NCBI GenBank assembly: GCA_963662155.1
Contig: OY759269.1
Location: forward strand, 3,928,598 to 3,992,597
Source: Lamellibrachia columna
Lineage: Eukaryota > Annelida > Polychaeta > Sabellida > Siboglinidae
Direction: 5' to 3'
Length of the DNA: 64,000 nucleotides
Position numbers and translations under genes: made by a program. The notes beneath the pieces were generated by a model. It made no database searches, was not told the DNA's origin, and worked only from the letters and a program-made list of their open reading frames with translations. This document shows positions 11,483 through 22,490 of the stretch, in pieces. Within the stretch, counting starts at the first letter, position 1; the number at the start of each line of letters is the position of its first letter.

Positions 11483-13568
11483 TTCTGTGTAATGGGCGTC
11501 TTCCTCCATATGTCCTGAGTACAGCGACATCTCATCTGTGTAATGGGCGTCTTCCTCCTCATGTCCTGAGTACAGTGACATCTCTTCTGTGTAATGGGCG
11601 TCTTCCTCCTCATGTCCTGAGTACAGCGACATCTCTTCTGTGTAATGGGCGTCTTCCTCCTCATGTCCTGAGTACAGCGACATCTCTTCTGTGTAATGGG
11701 CGTCTTCCTCCTCATGTCCTGAGTACAGTGACATCTCTTCTGTGTAATGGGCGTCTTCCTCCTCATGTCCTGAGTACAGCGACATCTCTTCTGTGTAATG
11801 GGCGTCTTCCTCCTCATGTCCTGAGTACAGCGACATCTCTTCTGTGTAATGGGTGTCTTCCTCCTCATGTCCTGAGTAGAGCGACATCTCTTCTGTGTAA
11901 TGGGCGTCTTCCTCCTCATGTCCTGAGTACAGCGACATCTCTTCTGTGTTATGGGCGTCTTCCTCCTCATGTCCTGAGTACAGCGATATCTCTTCTGTGT
12001 AATGGGCGTCTTCCTCCTCATGTCCTGAGTACAGCGACATCTCTTCTGTGTAATGGGCGTCTTCCTCCTCATGTCCTGAATACAGCGACATCTCTTCTGT
12101 GTAATGGGCGTCTTCCTCCTCATGTCCTGAGTACAGCAACATCTCTTCGGTGTAATGGGCATCTTCCTCCTCATGTCCTGAGTACAGCGACATCTCTTCT
12201 GTGTAATGGGCGTCTTCCTCCTCATGTCCTGAGTACAGCGACATCTCTTCTGTGTAATGGGCATCTTCCTCCTCATGTCCTGAGTACAGCGACATCTCTT
12301 CTGTGTAATGGGCGTCTTCCTCCTCATGTCCTGAGTACAGCGACATCTCTTCTGTGTAATGGGCGTCTTCCTCCTAATGTCCTGAGTACAGCGACATCTC
12401 TTCTGTGTTATCGGCGTCTTCCTCCTCATGTCCTGAGTACAGCGACATCTCTTCTGTGTAATGGGCGTCTTCCTCCTCATGTCCTGAGTACAGTGACATC
12501 TCTTCTGTGTAATGGGCGTCTTCCTCCTCATGTCCTGAGTACAGCGACATCTCTTCTGTGTAATGGGCGTCTTCCTCCTCATGTCCTGAGTACAGCGACA
12601 TCTCTTCTGTGTAATGGGCGTCTTCCTCCTCATGTCCTGAGTACAGCGACAACTCTTTGGTGTAATGGGCGTCTTCCTCCTCATGTCCTGAGTACAGCGA
12701 CATCTCTTCGGTGTAATGGGCGTCTTCCTCCTCATGTCCTGAGTACAGCGACATCTCTTCTGTGTAATGGGCGTCTTCCTCCTCATGTCCTGAGTACAGC
12801 GACATCTCTTCTGTGTAATGGGCGTCTTCCTCCTCATGTCCTGAGTACAGCGACATCTCTTCTGTGTAATGGGCGTCTTCCTCCTCATGTCCTGAGTACA
12901 GCGACATCTCTTCGGTGTAATGGGCGTCTTCCTCCTCATGTCCTGAGTACAGCGACATCTCTTCTGTGTAATGGGCGTCTTCCTCCTCATGTCCTGAGTA
13001 CATCGACATCTCTTCTGTGTAATGGGCGTCTTCCTCCTCATGTCCTGAGTACAGCGACATCTCTTCTGTGTAATGGGCGTCTTCCTCCTCATGTCCTGAG
13101 TACAGCGACAACTCTTTGGTGTAATGGGCGTCTTCCTCCTCATGTCCTGAGTACAGCGACATCTCTTCGGTGTAATGGGCGTCTTCCTCCTCATGTCCTG
13201 AGTACAGCGACATCTCTTCTGTGTAATGGGCGTCTTCCTCCTCATGTCCTGAGTACAGCGACATCTCTTCTGTGTAATGGGCGTCTTCCTCCTCATGTCC
13301 TGAGTACAGCGACATCTCTTCGGTGTAATGGGCGTCTTCCTCCTCATGTCCTGAGTACAGCGACATCTCTTCTGTGTAATGGGCGTCTTCCTCCTCATGT
13401 CCTGAGTACATCGACATCTCTTCTGTGTAATGGGCGTCTTCCTCCTCATGTCCTGAGTACAGCGACATCTCTTCTGTGTAATGGGCATCTTCCTCCTCAT
13501 GTCCTGAGTACAGAGACATCTCTTCGGTGTAATGGGCGTCTTCCTCCTCATGTCCTGAGTACAGCAAC
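11483..13568. repeat. 51-bp minisatellite, about 41 copies, derived from RTE endonuclease codons
   Basis: About 41 tandem 51-bp units of the type ACAGCGACATCTCTTCTGTG + TAATGGGCGTCTTCC + TCCTCATGTCCTGAGT, over 95 percent alike by eye. On the minus strand the unit reads MSLYSGHEEEDAHYTEE, which is the retrotransposon endonuclease segment (compare LLYSGHEEE in RTE proteins). Non-array endonuclease sequence continues on both sides in the same direction. Two minus frames and one plus frame stay open for hundreds of codons because the unit is 17 codons and lacks stops in them. I regard none as a gene. Confidence 0.97.
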
Positions 13569-13569
13569 A

Positions 13570-13690
13570 TCACTTCTGAGATCTCTGACTTGTATTGGCA
13601 GTGTCCATCTTGTTTCAAATAGTCCCTGTACAGTGATGCTGTATGTATGCTGTTCCATCGCTATTTGGGCTGCTTTGATTGACTCGTTCC
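13570..13690 (-). pseudogene. RTE endonuclease N-terminus (relic), right side of the array
   Basis: The minus strand gives RNESIKAAQIAMEQHTYS followed by ITVQGLFETRW. The frame then shifts and continues SEISEVMLLYSGHEEEDA into the array. The GLxETRW motif is the conserved N-terminal block of these endonucleases. Removing the hAT element and one copy of its 8-bp duplication joins this segment to TLNTRT across 14,872-14,905. Confidence 0.8.
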
Positions 13691-13703
13691 TTGTTCTTGT
13701 GTT

Positions 13704-14863
13704 CAGGGCTGGGTCCAATTACACAAAATTATATCAATTACATTTAAATTTTAATTTCAATTACAATTACAATTACAGTCATAAATGTCCAAATCATTTA
13801 CAATTACACTGTTTCAATTTCAATTACAATTACATTATGCGGAACCAAATATATTCACAAAATCACTGAATTTCAATATTTTGTACACAATTGATAAACA
13901 AATATAACGGTAATGTTTTTACATTTTGTTGAATTGTGACTTTGAATTATACTAAATAAAAAGATAGCAGTTTAAAACATATTTTCGTTATATCAAAATA
14001 CAATGCAGTATCCAGACATAATCCTACAGGACATATTCTTTACAGACAAAATCACAAAATATGAAAATTGGACAAAATCCCACAGGCCATAATACAATAT
14101 TTATTTGTAGTTCTTCTCTAAGCATCCTTTCTAGTTTTATAGACATTTTTCTGTGTGCAATACTTACATTTTTCTTCGGAAAATACTAATAATAGGGTAT
14201 GATGTGTTAACTTTGAAGTTGTAGCTCCTGCTCTAAGCTAACATTCTTAATTGGTCTGCCCTTTGCCTTGTGTTGGGAATGGGGAGAGAGGCCATATAAA
14301 CGGTCCTTGCCACCTGACCTGTCTCCATTCCTCCACAACACAAGGGGTGTAATTGGCTTACTAACTCTGCAATGTTTCACAGAGCTGATATTTTCTGAAG
14401 CAATATCAGGCTACAGGTCTTTCCGTGTTGTTTCCGTGTTGTTTGAATACCAGCTTAGCCTTTGTTTGACAATGTCTGCATTGTTTATTGCTTCCTGGCT
14501 GTTACCAATTTACTGAAAAGGCTAATTGCTAAGGCTACCCACCACTAGCACCATGAACCAGTACCCACCAGACAGTGTATACTTAACTTAACTTAACTGT
14601 AACTTAAATATAAATATATAAGCAGGTGTTATTATTAGTCTTGATTTTCAACTCATGTGAGACTTAAATTATATTTTTAGTGACAATTCGTTCAGGTAGT
14701 TTGTGGTATAAAGCGTACTGTAATTGATTGTAATTGAATTTTTTTTTTTCAATTATACAAAATATAACAATTACAGCAACATTTCGAAACCATAATCAAT
14801 TACAATTACACAATTTTGCTGTAATCAATTACAATTACAATTGCATAATTGGACCCAGCCCTG
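13704..14863. mobile_element. Non-autonomous hAT element, 1,160 bp, nested in the RTE copy
   Basis: Terminal inverted repeats are perfect over 18 bases: CAGGGCTGGGTCCAATTA at the left and its complement TAATTGGACCCAGCCCTG at the right. The octamer CTTGTGTT flanks both ends (13696-13703 and 14864-14871). Both ends are rich in CAATTACAATTAC words (13,735-13,830 and 14,755-14,845), likely subterminal repeats. No transposase frame is visible. It inserted after the RTE copy, since it splits the RTE endonuclease. Confidence 0.92.
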
Positions 14864-15222
14864 CTTGTGTTCAATGTTACAATTTTTGGAAGTTATTTTA
14901 ATATAAAAGGGCATCGGCGATGTAGCTTCCTTTCGACTTTCACAACACAGCTTCACACTCTGCATGGGAGACCCTCCCTCTCCCAAGTTTAGTGCAGTTT
15001 CTTTTGTCGATGTTTCGATAACAATCGATAAGCCAATGGCTTCCTTGTCCACATGCCATCTGGCACTTGTAGTTTGAGTTGGCAATTTTGTTAAATCTAG
15101 TTAAACGATCTGTTTTTTTAACGGGAAATGGTTGGTAGCCCAACCCTCATGTTTTAAATCCGGGCTGGGGACCGGCAATGGTTACCGTTGTTTTCCTCAT
15201 CATTAACATTTGTTTCTTACAG

Positions 15223-15451
15223 TTGATGCCGCCGTCGAATCGGGCAAGCTGCAGTTAGCGCGAAACGTCTTTGCGTTCTTTGCAACAAGTTAGCTGCGGG
15301 CCCACCGGCGGGCTACTAGCACCACGCATGTGCGGGAGCCAGTCGGAGCCAGTCTGCCGTACTGACGATACAGAAGATGTCACGCGAACCACGTCGAAGC
15401 CAGACACATGTCTGAGCGGGAGACGCTTCCGGATGTACACACGCAATATAG
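15223..15451 (+). promoter_or_regulatory. Probable 5' UTR exon portion of the glycosyltransferase-like gene
   Basis: A good splice acceptor (ATTTGTTTCTTACAG, AG at 15221-15222) precedes GC-rich, CpG-rich sequence leading to the start codon. An in-frame TAG at 15449-15451 lies directly before ATG 15452, so the protein cannot extend upstream in this exon. An upstream non-coding exon is inferred but was not located. Confidence 0.5.
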
Positions 15452-16221
15452 ATGGAGGAAACCCCGTCAATGTCAGTGAATATGAGGCAGTATCAGATGA
15501 AGTTCCTCTTCATCGGACTCGGGGTCGCCGTCGTCGTCATGACAATCGTCATGCACGCACTGATCGGCGATGCGGGGGTCCAAATGTTGCACGAGATCAT
15601 GTCGTCGGAGCACGGCTTCGCAGAGAAGATCCCGTTCCGGTTTCAGGAGCCGCCTAGGAGCCATGACCACCACGAGGAGGTGGCTTTCGTTGTCCATGAC
15701 GACCCGGTGAGGAACGGCTCCTCGTTCGACCAACGTCGCGCCGACTACGCGGCACAGAAGGGAGACGTTATCGCCGATTCGGGCCCGGCGTGGAAGCTGC
15801 GATTCAAGCTGGATGAGAACACCGTGGCCGTCGGCTGTGGCATCACCACCCGCGGCCGGGTGATCATGGACGGCGATAAACTGACGCACGAACTGCCATT
15901 CTTCCGCAGTCTCTTACCGTCGTTTTGCCGCACGGCAAGCCACGGCTTCGACTACAGCTTCTACGTGGCTCACGACCATGACGACCCGTTCTTCTCCCGC
16001 AACGGCTCGCACGGCCAATTCCGGACGATGTTTCGCCGGATTGTCTACGCGGGATGTCCGCGTCGCGTCAACGTCTCGCTGCATCTCGTTGAATGCGCGC
16101 ACGCCGGTCGGCCTGCGTGGGCCCAGAACGACGCCCTGATGGCGGCCTACATGGACAACAGCGCCTATTACTATCGCGTCAACGATGATACCGTAATGGA
16201 GTCGGTCGGCTGGACGGAGAG
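15452..16221 (+). CDS. Coding exon 1: anchor and first half of module 1
   Basis: ATG 15452 is preceded by an in-frame stop, so it is the first usable start. Methionines at residues 7, 11 and 16 are alternatives that all keep the membrane segment (FLFIGLGVAVVVMTIVMHAL). The exon ends in ACGGAGAG before GTGACA, leaving a two-base phase. The last residues hold the metal-binding-like VNDDTV motif expected of a GT-A fold. Confidence 0.85.
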
Positions 16222-19200
16222 GTGACAGCGAATTATATGCCTTGCTTTCATATACATTTTAACAAAATATAAATTAATATAATTAATTAAGTAAAAATGA
16301 GCATTATTCAATATTATCATGAAGTTAAATATTATCAATGATTGATACAAACATATGTTATATCGTAAATTGTGCGTTGTTTTAACAAGTAAAAATTAAT
16401 ACAACTGAAATGAATTCATTTTATCAGCACCTGTTGCATTTTGACAGGTTCATCGATGAACTGATGCGGTACGACCCCCCGAACGTCGGCGTGGTCGGAC
16501 CGTGGTTCCGCTCCGGCAATATCGCCATCTTGACCCACGACTTCGTCCATCGCACCCACATCGATGTATTCGGCTTCTACTACCCGCGGATCTTCACCGA
16601 CTGGTTCGCCGACGACTGGATCACGGGCGTCTACTCGCCCGAGAGGTGTCGCAAGGTGCCCGGCACCCGCATCAAGCACACAATGGAACTGGGAGTTCGT
16701 TACGTCGTCCACTTCGAGAAGGCACAGCGAGTCGCGCTCGAGGTTTGGATGAATTAAACTTTATTTTTTGTACATACTTCTATGATACATAACATAGGAA
16801 GTTAATAGATTAGTGTGACTTGGGAGATCCCTTAGACACTCAAAGTGGGCTAACTGACAAGCATCACCTAGTGTAGTATACTGCCTTAATACCGTATACA
16901 CATCATATAGCGCGAGAAAGTAATATAATATAAAATAAGTGCGATTTACCAGGCTAGTGCTATATAAAGAGGTGCAATTACTAAGATTATATATTATTAA
17001 CATAAAGTAGTGCATTTACTTATCTACATTATAATATGTTTTTTGGTGGACGGATCACATTAGCGGTCCACATCCATAACGTGGAAGTAAACGAACAGTC
17101 TGTCATCAGGTTGAGATCGGCAAGATGATTCTGAGTCGCTTCCTGGCGCGACGACAACGCAGCGCTGCGGAAAAAGATAACTGGGAGAAGGACTCGAAGC
17201 TGGTCATCTCGATGTCGCTGGCCGGAGACAGCGGCATTGACCAGCTGTACGGGATGCTGCGATACACCCAGCTCGTGCCGATCGTGTTCACCGGGTGGCG
17301 CGTGCGTGTGTACGTGCAGGACCCCGACGTCACTCCGGGCATGCAGAGGATACTGCGGGTGATAATTCGGAAACTGCACAACATGGACGTCGAAGTGGTG
17401 AAGCTCGGCAACGACACGACGACGTCACTTCCGGCGTCGTTGTGGCGCTACCTCGTGGCCGATGACGTCACGGTGGAGCGGTTTGTAGTGAGAGACGCCG
17501 ACACTCGTCCCGGAGAGCGGGAGCAGATTGTTCTCGATCACTGGTTGAAGACCGACACACCGATCCACTGCATACGTGATCACCCGAATCACGCACACCT
17601 CCCCTTCGTGCCCGGGTTGTTCGGTGGCATTCCCGGCAAACTTCGCCCCATTCTCGGCCGGTCGGTGCGAGAGCTGATGCGCGGTCAATCATCGGACTTC
17701 GACTTCCTGCGGACGGTCATGTGGCCGAAGACGAAAGACCACTGCCTCTGTCACGACAGCGTGTCCTGCACGCGTTGGCATGGCGCGCAGGCGTTTCCGA
17801 TACTGCGCAAAGAGAATGAGTTTGTTGGTCAGAGATACGACGCCAATGACCAGGTGGTTGATAACGACGAAACCTTGCTGTGGAATCGGACGTTCATTCT
17901 GCCAGAATGTGTTCACTTGAAGGACACAGGATTCAGCGAGAAGGCGGTCAGGTCAGTGATCCGAAACAGACCAGTCATCTGGTCACAGGACTACCACATC
18001 GGACCCATCATGGACATAAAGAGCTTGCTGGCTCCGATCGGCGTCAGAGTAGTCGATAAGAGCCTGTCGTATTACTGCGGACACGTCGGAACATGTGCCA
18101 AGGACATGCGAGTGATCACCCAGGAGAACGGCATGAGACTGACACCGGAACTAATCAAACAGTTCTACGACGTGTACAGGAACGACGAGACCATGCGGCG
18201 TGTATCCATGTTCGTGTGCACGCTACCTGTCGCCATGTGCGAGGCGTTCGTCCCGTTCAACAAACCCATGCTGGTGATCGCGACGATCCGTTACGAGCAA
18301 GCGAGGCCAGAGCCAGCCAAGTGGGTAGCGCTCAACGACCTGCTGCTGAACATATCTCGCAGTCCGCATGGCATCGTGGCCGCAAACAACCTGTACGACG
18401 CCAAATACATCGAGTACTTCACCGGCATAGCGCCATTCGTCGTGCCCAACTACGTCGCTTACCTGCGCGACACCTACCGGCCGACACGCAAACAGTTCCT
18501 CGTCGCGCCCATCCACAGCAATGAGCTGTATGAGAAGGTAACTATCGATAATCTCGACTTTTATGTATATGTTCTTTTTAGATACTTTGTATTTTATATA
18601 TTCTCTGTGCAATAGAGTTTGTCTAGTTACGTTTGTATTCTTTATATTAGTCTTCAGCATTTAATTTGTAATTCTTAGGAGCTCTAGTATTCAGTAGTTA
18701 TAGTCATTTTGCGGCGAACACACCTGACTGTTTCAGTCATCCGCGCCTGTCAATCGTCGTCGTCCGTTGTTGTAACACAGATCAGCCGCACGTTTCGTCC
18801 GTTTCCGCACAAATCGGTCTGGTAGTGGACGACGTTTGCAACTGGTCCGTAACGGACGACGACAACAGATGACGGAAGCGGACAGCTTTGTTCGTCGCTT
18901 TAGTCTTAGCATTTTAATCAAATGTAAATTTTCGTGAGCAGTGTCTTTCCCTGGATACGAACGTGTAAATAAAGTTGTTGTTGTTATTACAAGGTGTATG
19001 GGGAGTTCGACAGCATCATCATGCGGCGACACCTCGACCTCGTACTGTATCCGATGAGGCAGCTCTACCCGCAGTACCGCTTCAGCGACCTGGCGGCTCA
19101 CCCAGCCGTCGTGTACGTGCCCTACCAGGTGTCCATGATCAGTCTGACGGAGCAGTACCGCATGAACATCCCACTGTTCTTCCCCACCGTCGACCTGCTC

Positions 19201-19545
19201 GCCAAGTGGCACGTGGAACACGGCGTCGTCAGGCAGCGCACGTGGGCCGCCTTCCGAGAGCAGCGCAGCACGCGCTCCGCCATACGGGGCGTTCTCGGCA
19301 ACGACGTTCCCGACCCGAACAACGACGAAGACCAGGCGGCCGTGCGACACTGGCTCCGGTACGCCGACTTCTACCAATGGCCGCACATCATCTACTACGA
19401 ATCCGTCGAGGATCTCGTAGACAAGATGGCGACCGTTGACTTGGACGAGATCAGTCGGCGCATGCGCGAGTACAATAAGCACGTGCGAGAGGAAATCAAG
19501 AAGATCTGGTCGAATATTTTAGTTAAGGTGACGACGGGAACGTAG
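15452..19545 (+). CDS. Multi-module glycosyltransferase-like type II membrane protein (4 coding exons)
   Basis: Joining 15452-16221, 16448-16742, 17110-18537 and 18994-19545 gives 3,045 nt, a 1,014-residue protein. Each junction has GT..AG borders and matching phase (2, 0, 0). Residues about 17-38 form one transmembrane anchor after a short N-terminus, as in Golgi type II glycosyltransferases. Several N-glycosylation sites follow (NGSS, NGSH, NVSL, NRTF, NISR). Module 1 has YYYRVNDDTV (NDD about 244-246) and DWFADDWIT (about 309-317). Module 2 has RFVVRDADTRPGE (RDAD about 483-486) and IRDHPNH. Module 3 ends with HWLRYADFYQWPHI (about 950-963). I recall similar uncharacterised proteins in marine invertebrates; donor and acceptor sugars are unknown. 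Exons are GC-rich, introns AT-rich. The gene looks intact. Confidence 0.85.
16448..16742 (+). CDS. Coding exon 2: second half of module 1
   Basis: The acceptor is TTTTGACAG and the donor GAG before GTTTGG. The encoded segment starts RFIDELMRYDPPNVGVVGPW and includes the words THDFVHRTHIDVFGFYYP and FADDWITGVY. These acidic and aromatic blocks are the most conserved-looking part of the protein. The intron before it (226 nt) is very AT-rich; the exon is GC-rich. Confidence 0.85.
17110..18537 (+). CDS. Coding exon 3: module 2 and start of module 3
   Basis: Acceptor TGTCATCAG, phase 0. The exon codes 476 residues. KDNWEKDSKLVISMSL starts a new globular unit after a basic linker (LARRQRSAAEK). 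LWRYLVADD, RFVVRDADTRPGE and CIRDHPNHAHLPF resemble a second glycosyltransferase-like domain with an acidic R-D-A-D motif. A cysteine cluster CLCHDSVSC follows. From about residue 649 (DYHIGPIMDIKSLL) the third module begins. The donor is GAGAAG before GTAACT. Confidence 0.85.
18538..18993 (+). other. Intron 3 with imperfect inverted repeat
   Basis: Within this intron the segment near 18,745-18,770 (GTCGTCGTCCGTTGTTGT) has an approximate reverse complement near 18,850-18,870 (AACGGACGACGACAACA). This suggests a small foldback element, but the termini are not defined. Confidence 0.35.
18994..19545 (+). CDS. Coding exon 4: C-terminal module and stop
   Basis: Acceptor TTATTACAAG (AG at 18992-18993), phase 0, so ..NELYEK joins VYGEFDSIIMRRHL. 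The terminal module has IPLFFPTVDLLAKW, HWLRYADFYQWPHIIYYES and a basic, charged tail ending NILVKVTTGT before TAG. The arrangement resembles the C-terminal half of a GT-B-like domain, but this is a weak inference from pattern only. Confidence 0.85.
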   Translation: MYGEFDSIIMRRHLDLVLYPMRQLYPQYRFSDLAAHPAVVYVPYQVSMISLTEQYRMNIPLFFPTVDLLAKWHVEHGVVRQRTWAAFREQRSTRSAIRGVLGNDVPDPNNDEDQAAVRHWLRYADFYQWPHIIYYESVEDLVDKMATVDLDEISRRMREYNKHVREEIKKIWSNILVKVTTGT

Positions 19546-19763
19546 CGTCCGTGGACAGGGTATACAGTACTGTTTTGTAGAAAATTAAGATGTCTTAATA
19601 TTATATCCACTTTTTATTCATGCATTGTACTTGTATGCCGTGTCCGAGCAGACAGTTCCTCCCATTCCCACATGCGCGCGCAAACGCCCGCTACACGCAT
19701 GTATAGTGTATACAGTGCCAAATGAAGATACCGCTGCATAACCCGCCAATTGGGGACTTTGTT

Positions 19764-19769
19764 AATAAA
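19764..19769 (+). terminator. Poly(A) signal of the glycosyltransferase-like gene
   Basis: AATAAA lies 219 bases after the stop codon, in GTTAATAAAAGATCC, and implies cleavage near 19,785-19,795. Confidence 0.6.
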
Positions 19770-19984
19770 AGATCCACTGAAGTACTGATTTATTGCATTT
19801 AACCATGCATATTATTGATGACAATGCACATAATGCAATCAGAAACACTTTGTGCGTTTAATCTCTCTTACAATAACATAGACCAGGAAATGTCTCCTCA
19901 CTTCCAAATACAAGGTTCAAGTCCGTACTCATTGGACCAAATCACCAGCCGGAGATGACTGGCTAAGGTTTAGAGTTCAGGATA

Positions 19985-20210
19985 ATCATGCATTAAGAGT
20001 TAGTTATGCTTAGGGTTTGTATTTGAGTTATTATTAGTAAGGGTTTGCGGTAGTTAGTGTTTATGCTACTTAGGGTTACCTTTAGTTAGGGTTAATGTTA
20101 GTTAGTGTTAATGCTAGTTGATTAAGGTTAGTGTTAGTTGAAATTAATATTAGTTGGGGTTAATGGTAGTTGTGGTTACTGTTAGCAAGGGTTAGCTTAA
20201 TGCTATTTGT
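19985..20210 (+). repeat. Degenerate TTAGGG-like repeat
   Basis: Loose tandem words GTTAGGGTTA, GTTAGTGTTA, GGGTTAATG and TTAGTTGGGG recur with irregular 6-12 base spacing. It resembles decayed telomeric or GTTAG-type repeat DNA. There is no perfect (TTAGGG)n run. Confidence 0.55.
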
Positions 20211-22045
20211 GGTGTCTCGATGAAGTCGAACATCTCGTGCAAGGCTACGCACGGTCCAACCTGGATAGTTCAGGGCCTGCGTGTGCACGTGGTATGTATC
20301 AAAGATGTATAGTTTGGCTGGGATAATGCGGTAAGCCAAAGGACATGCTCGTTATAGGTCAGTGTGTGTATATTCGTACAACTATAAATAAATCAACAAT
20401 AGGGGTGTATTTAACATATTTCCCGTTTAATAACAAAATTAATAGTATGGTAAATAATCACAAATCAAATATGCTGAATATAATTACAATCTACCAACAT
20501 CCAATAATATTCAAAGCTATCAAATCAGTTTATATAATAATTCAAAGTCTCTTACGAACTTGCTGGCGTCGGTTCTAGCGTAAACAGTTCCAGATAGGGT
20601 GGTACCAATCTAATCACAGCAAATGCAATGAAACATGCCCCGACGAGTGCAGTCAAGCGTAGAACGTGTCCAGGTGAGTGCAGTCAAGCGCAGAGCGTGG
20701 GGTGTCGATGGAGGAATCACAAGGAGGCTTCAGCGCATCTTGTTGCCAGCAAACATCGCCCGGACAACGAATAGTCCTCGAAGAGGCAATCGGTGTATTA
20801 AGGTTCACCGATGCATAATCAACGACGCTAGTGATGAAAATTAATAACGGCGAAATAATCGTCTCTTGAATCAAGAATAATGTTCTGACAATTATTGTCC
20901 TTGCACGTCGAAACTCTTAACACGAGACATGGGTATAATCACATTACCTTACTCGGTGAATGTATTCTGTTCGAAAGAACATTGCTTCACATTTCCATAT
21001 CTCGGAGACATTATATCGATTCACTTCGTGAATAATCAAACGTCTCAGATATCTGATTTATCTCAATTGTCTGTCCAAAACATCCGGCGTCAGCTGTTTT
21101 GTACATCACCAATGACACTCGTCGTCTCATAATAAATCAACCAACCATTTTAATGCATACATAACTCACGTAGACCACGGAAAGGTTTGGCTGCCCATAC
21201 AACTTGCAAATTACGTAATGTTTGTACCAAAACACTCCAGTGTCAAACATTCAAAGCGAATAATATCCTACACAAAATACATATATCATAAGAATCTAGA
21301 CAATATACACATAATGATGATGTACACAACACATTTATAACAGAAAAAAACACTACAAATTCCTTTATCTCAACCCATTGTCGAAGGTGCGAACATAAAC
21401 ATATTTACTGCTATCACCGACACAAATCGACAACTGCTGATTTATCTCAAGATATTTGTTCTCCACCATAATTAGATGGTAACACAAGAATAAACATTAT
21501 CAGTATACAAAGAGTTCTCCAATAACTCATGGTCAGCAGACGTCTCTCCCACGCATTGTCCGTAGCAGTGGCTGCGAAGGACTCCAGCAGTGCACTAGTT
21601 ATGCTCCAAGCAGTGGTCAGTATCGTTCCACCCGTAGTCGGGGCCTCCTTGAGTCGACCTTCAAAGTAATTGCGTACTGTTTGCAGCAGTTTGCTTTTGT
21701 TGGTCTTCATCGCTTTTACCAACATGTGATATGTATACTGTCCTATGATTGGCCAGTAGTGCGGCTTATTTCATTCCTCCACGAGGAAACGGGTAAACTA
21801 TTCTCTGAATGCCCCATGTTTTAGAAGCTTCACCCCACTCTACCGCTGGGCCTGGTCAGGTCCAATGATGATAAATGTATGATAATATCCTGATCGACGC
21901 AGCTTTTTCTCCGAATCTGATCAATGGTGAGATATACTTGTCGAGTACCAGGGGATTTGTTCACCACGACTGGAACACACCTTCACCAAACGATCCCTGG
22001 CCATGACTGCACATGTTGCCTTGCCTCGCCATCATTCACTGTTTT
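20211..22045. other. No gene recognised
   Basis: A minus-strand 92-codon frame at 21,725-21,447 with a hydrophobic end (TLCILIMFILVL) and a plus 69-codon frame at 20,635 are the longest. Neither resembles a family I know or shows splice support. A 14-base direct repeat GTGCAGTCAAGCG occurs at 20,648 and 20,679. Confidence 0.35.
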
Positions 22046-22049
22046 TATC

Positions 22050-22490
22050 CATCGCGTCATTCCATTAAATGAATGCCCCTTTTCTAACCATTTAGTGGTT
22101 GCTGGCAGGGGAAACCCCCACCTAAGATTGCGGGAACTGGTCCTGTCGCACTAAGGGAAGATTTGACACTGCTTTTAACCTTGGCGTCATTTCCATAAAT
22201 AAAGGCCCCTCTTTTCTCACCCTTTGGGGGTTGCTGGCGGGGGAAAGCCTCACATAAAATTGCTGGAACTGGTCAGGGAACCCCAGGGGAAGATTTGACG
22301 CTGTTGTTAGCTTTGGCGCCATTCCCATAAATAAATGTACTTTTTTTTGTCCCCTTTGACGGGTGGTTTCAGGGGCCAGCCCAGCCCAAACCCGGCAGCA
22401 ACGCATTTTTGGGATGTCAGGGGGTGGTCCCTTCAGTCCATGTGGTCAAACCTTTAGGCGTCGTTTATATAAATAAAAGCTCTGGGCTTT
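22050..22490. repeat. Degenerate tandem repeat of about 131 bp, 3 to 3.5 copies
   Basis: The words CCATAAATAAAGGCCC, GGTTGCTGGCGGGGGAAA, GGAACTGGTC and GGAAGATTTGAC recur in the same order with spacing near 131, 131 and 142. Copies are well diverged. Confidence 0.65.

Larger units (their letters stand above)
10596..15180 (-). mobile_element. RTE-type non-LTR retrotransposon, internally deleted, carrying a minisatellite and a nested hAT element
   Basis: Read on the minus strand from 15.18 to 10.6 kb, pieces of one element appear in correct order: a 5' part (complement of about 14,900-15,180), the endonuclease N-terminus (TLNTRTRNESIKAAQ, then GLFETRW), the segment LLYSGHEEEDAHYTE, the later endonuclease (LNIIQCYAPT, TIIVGDFSAN), a further piece (VFPHRLIHK) and the C-terminal tail (NTWQRDLETN, GYTWN). 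These match the RTE/BovB-type endonuclease-reverse transcriptase known from many animals. The reverse-transcriptase core is missing, and stops and frameshifts show the copy is dead. It ends about 40 bases before the first exon acceptor of the neighbouring glycosyltransferase-like gene. Confidence 0.85.

Noticed and set aside
11384..13869. Very long open frames (up to 764 codons) on both strands
   Set aside because: They are three readings of one 51-bp minisatellite whose length is a multiple of 3 and whose unit lacks stops; the underlying sequence is a retrotransposon fragment.
15271..15657. 128-codon plus frame overlapping the glycosyltransferase-like exon
   Set aside because: It begins at a TTG and has a composition typical of the GC-rich shadow frame; the main frame has exact exon phasing and membrane topology.
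19985..20210. True interstitial telomere
   Set aside because: TTAGGG words are few and irregular; better described as a degenerate GTTAG-type repeat.
21447..21725. 92-codon minus frame with a hydrophobic C-terminus as a gene
   Set aside because: No family resemblance, no duplicate in the window and no clear splice or poly(A) context; kept only as a note.
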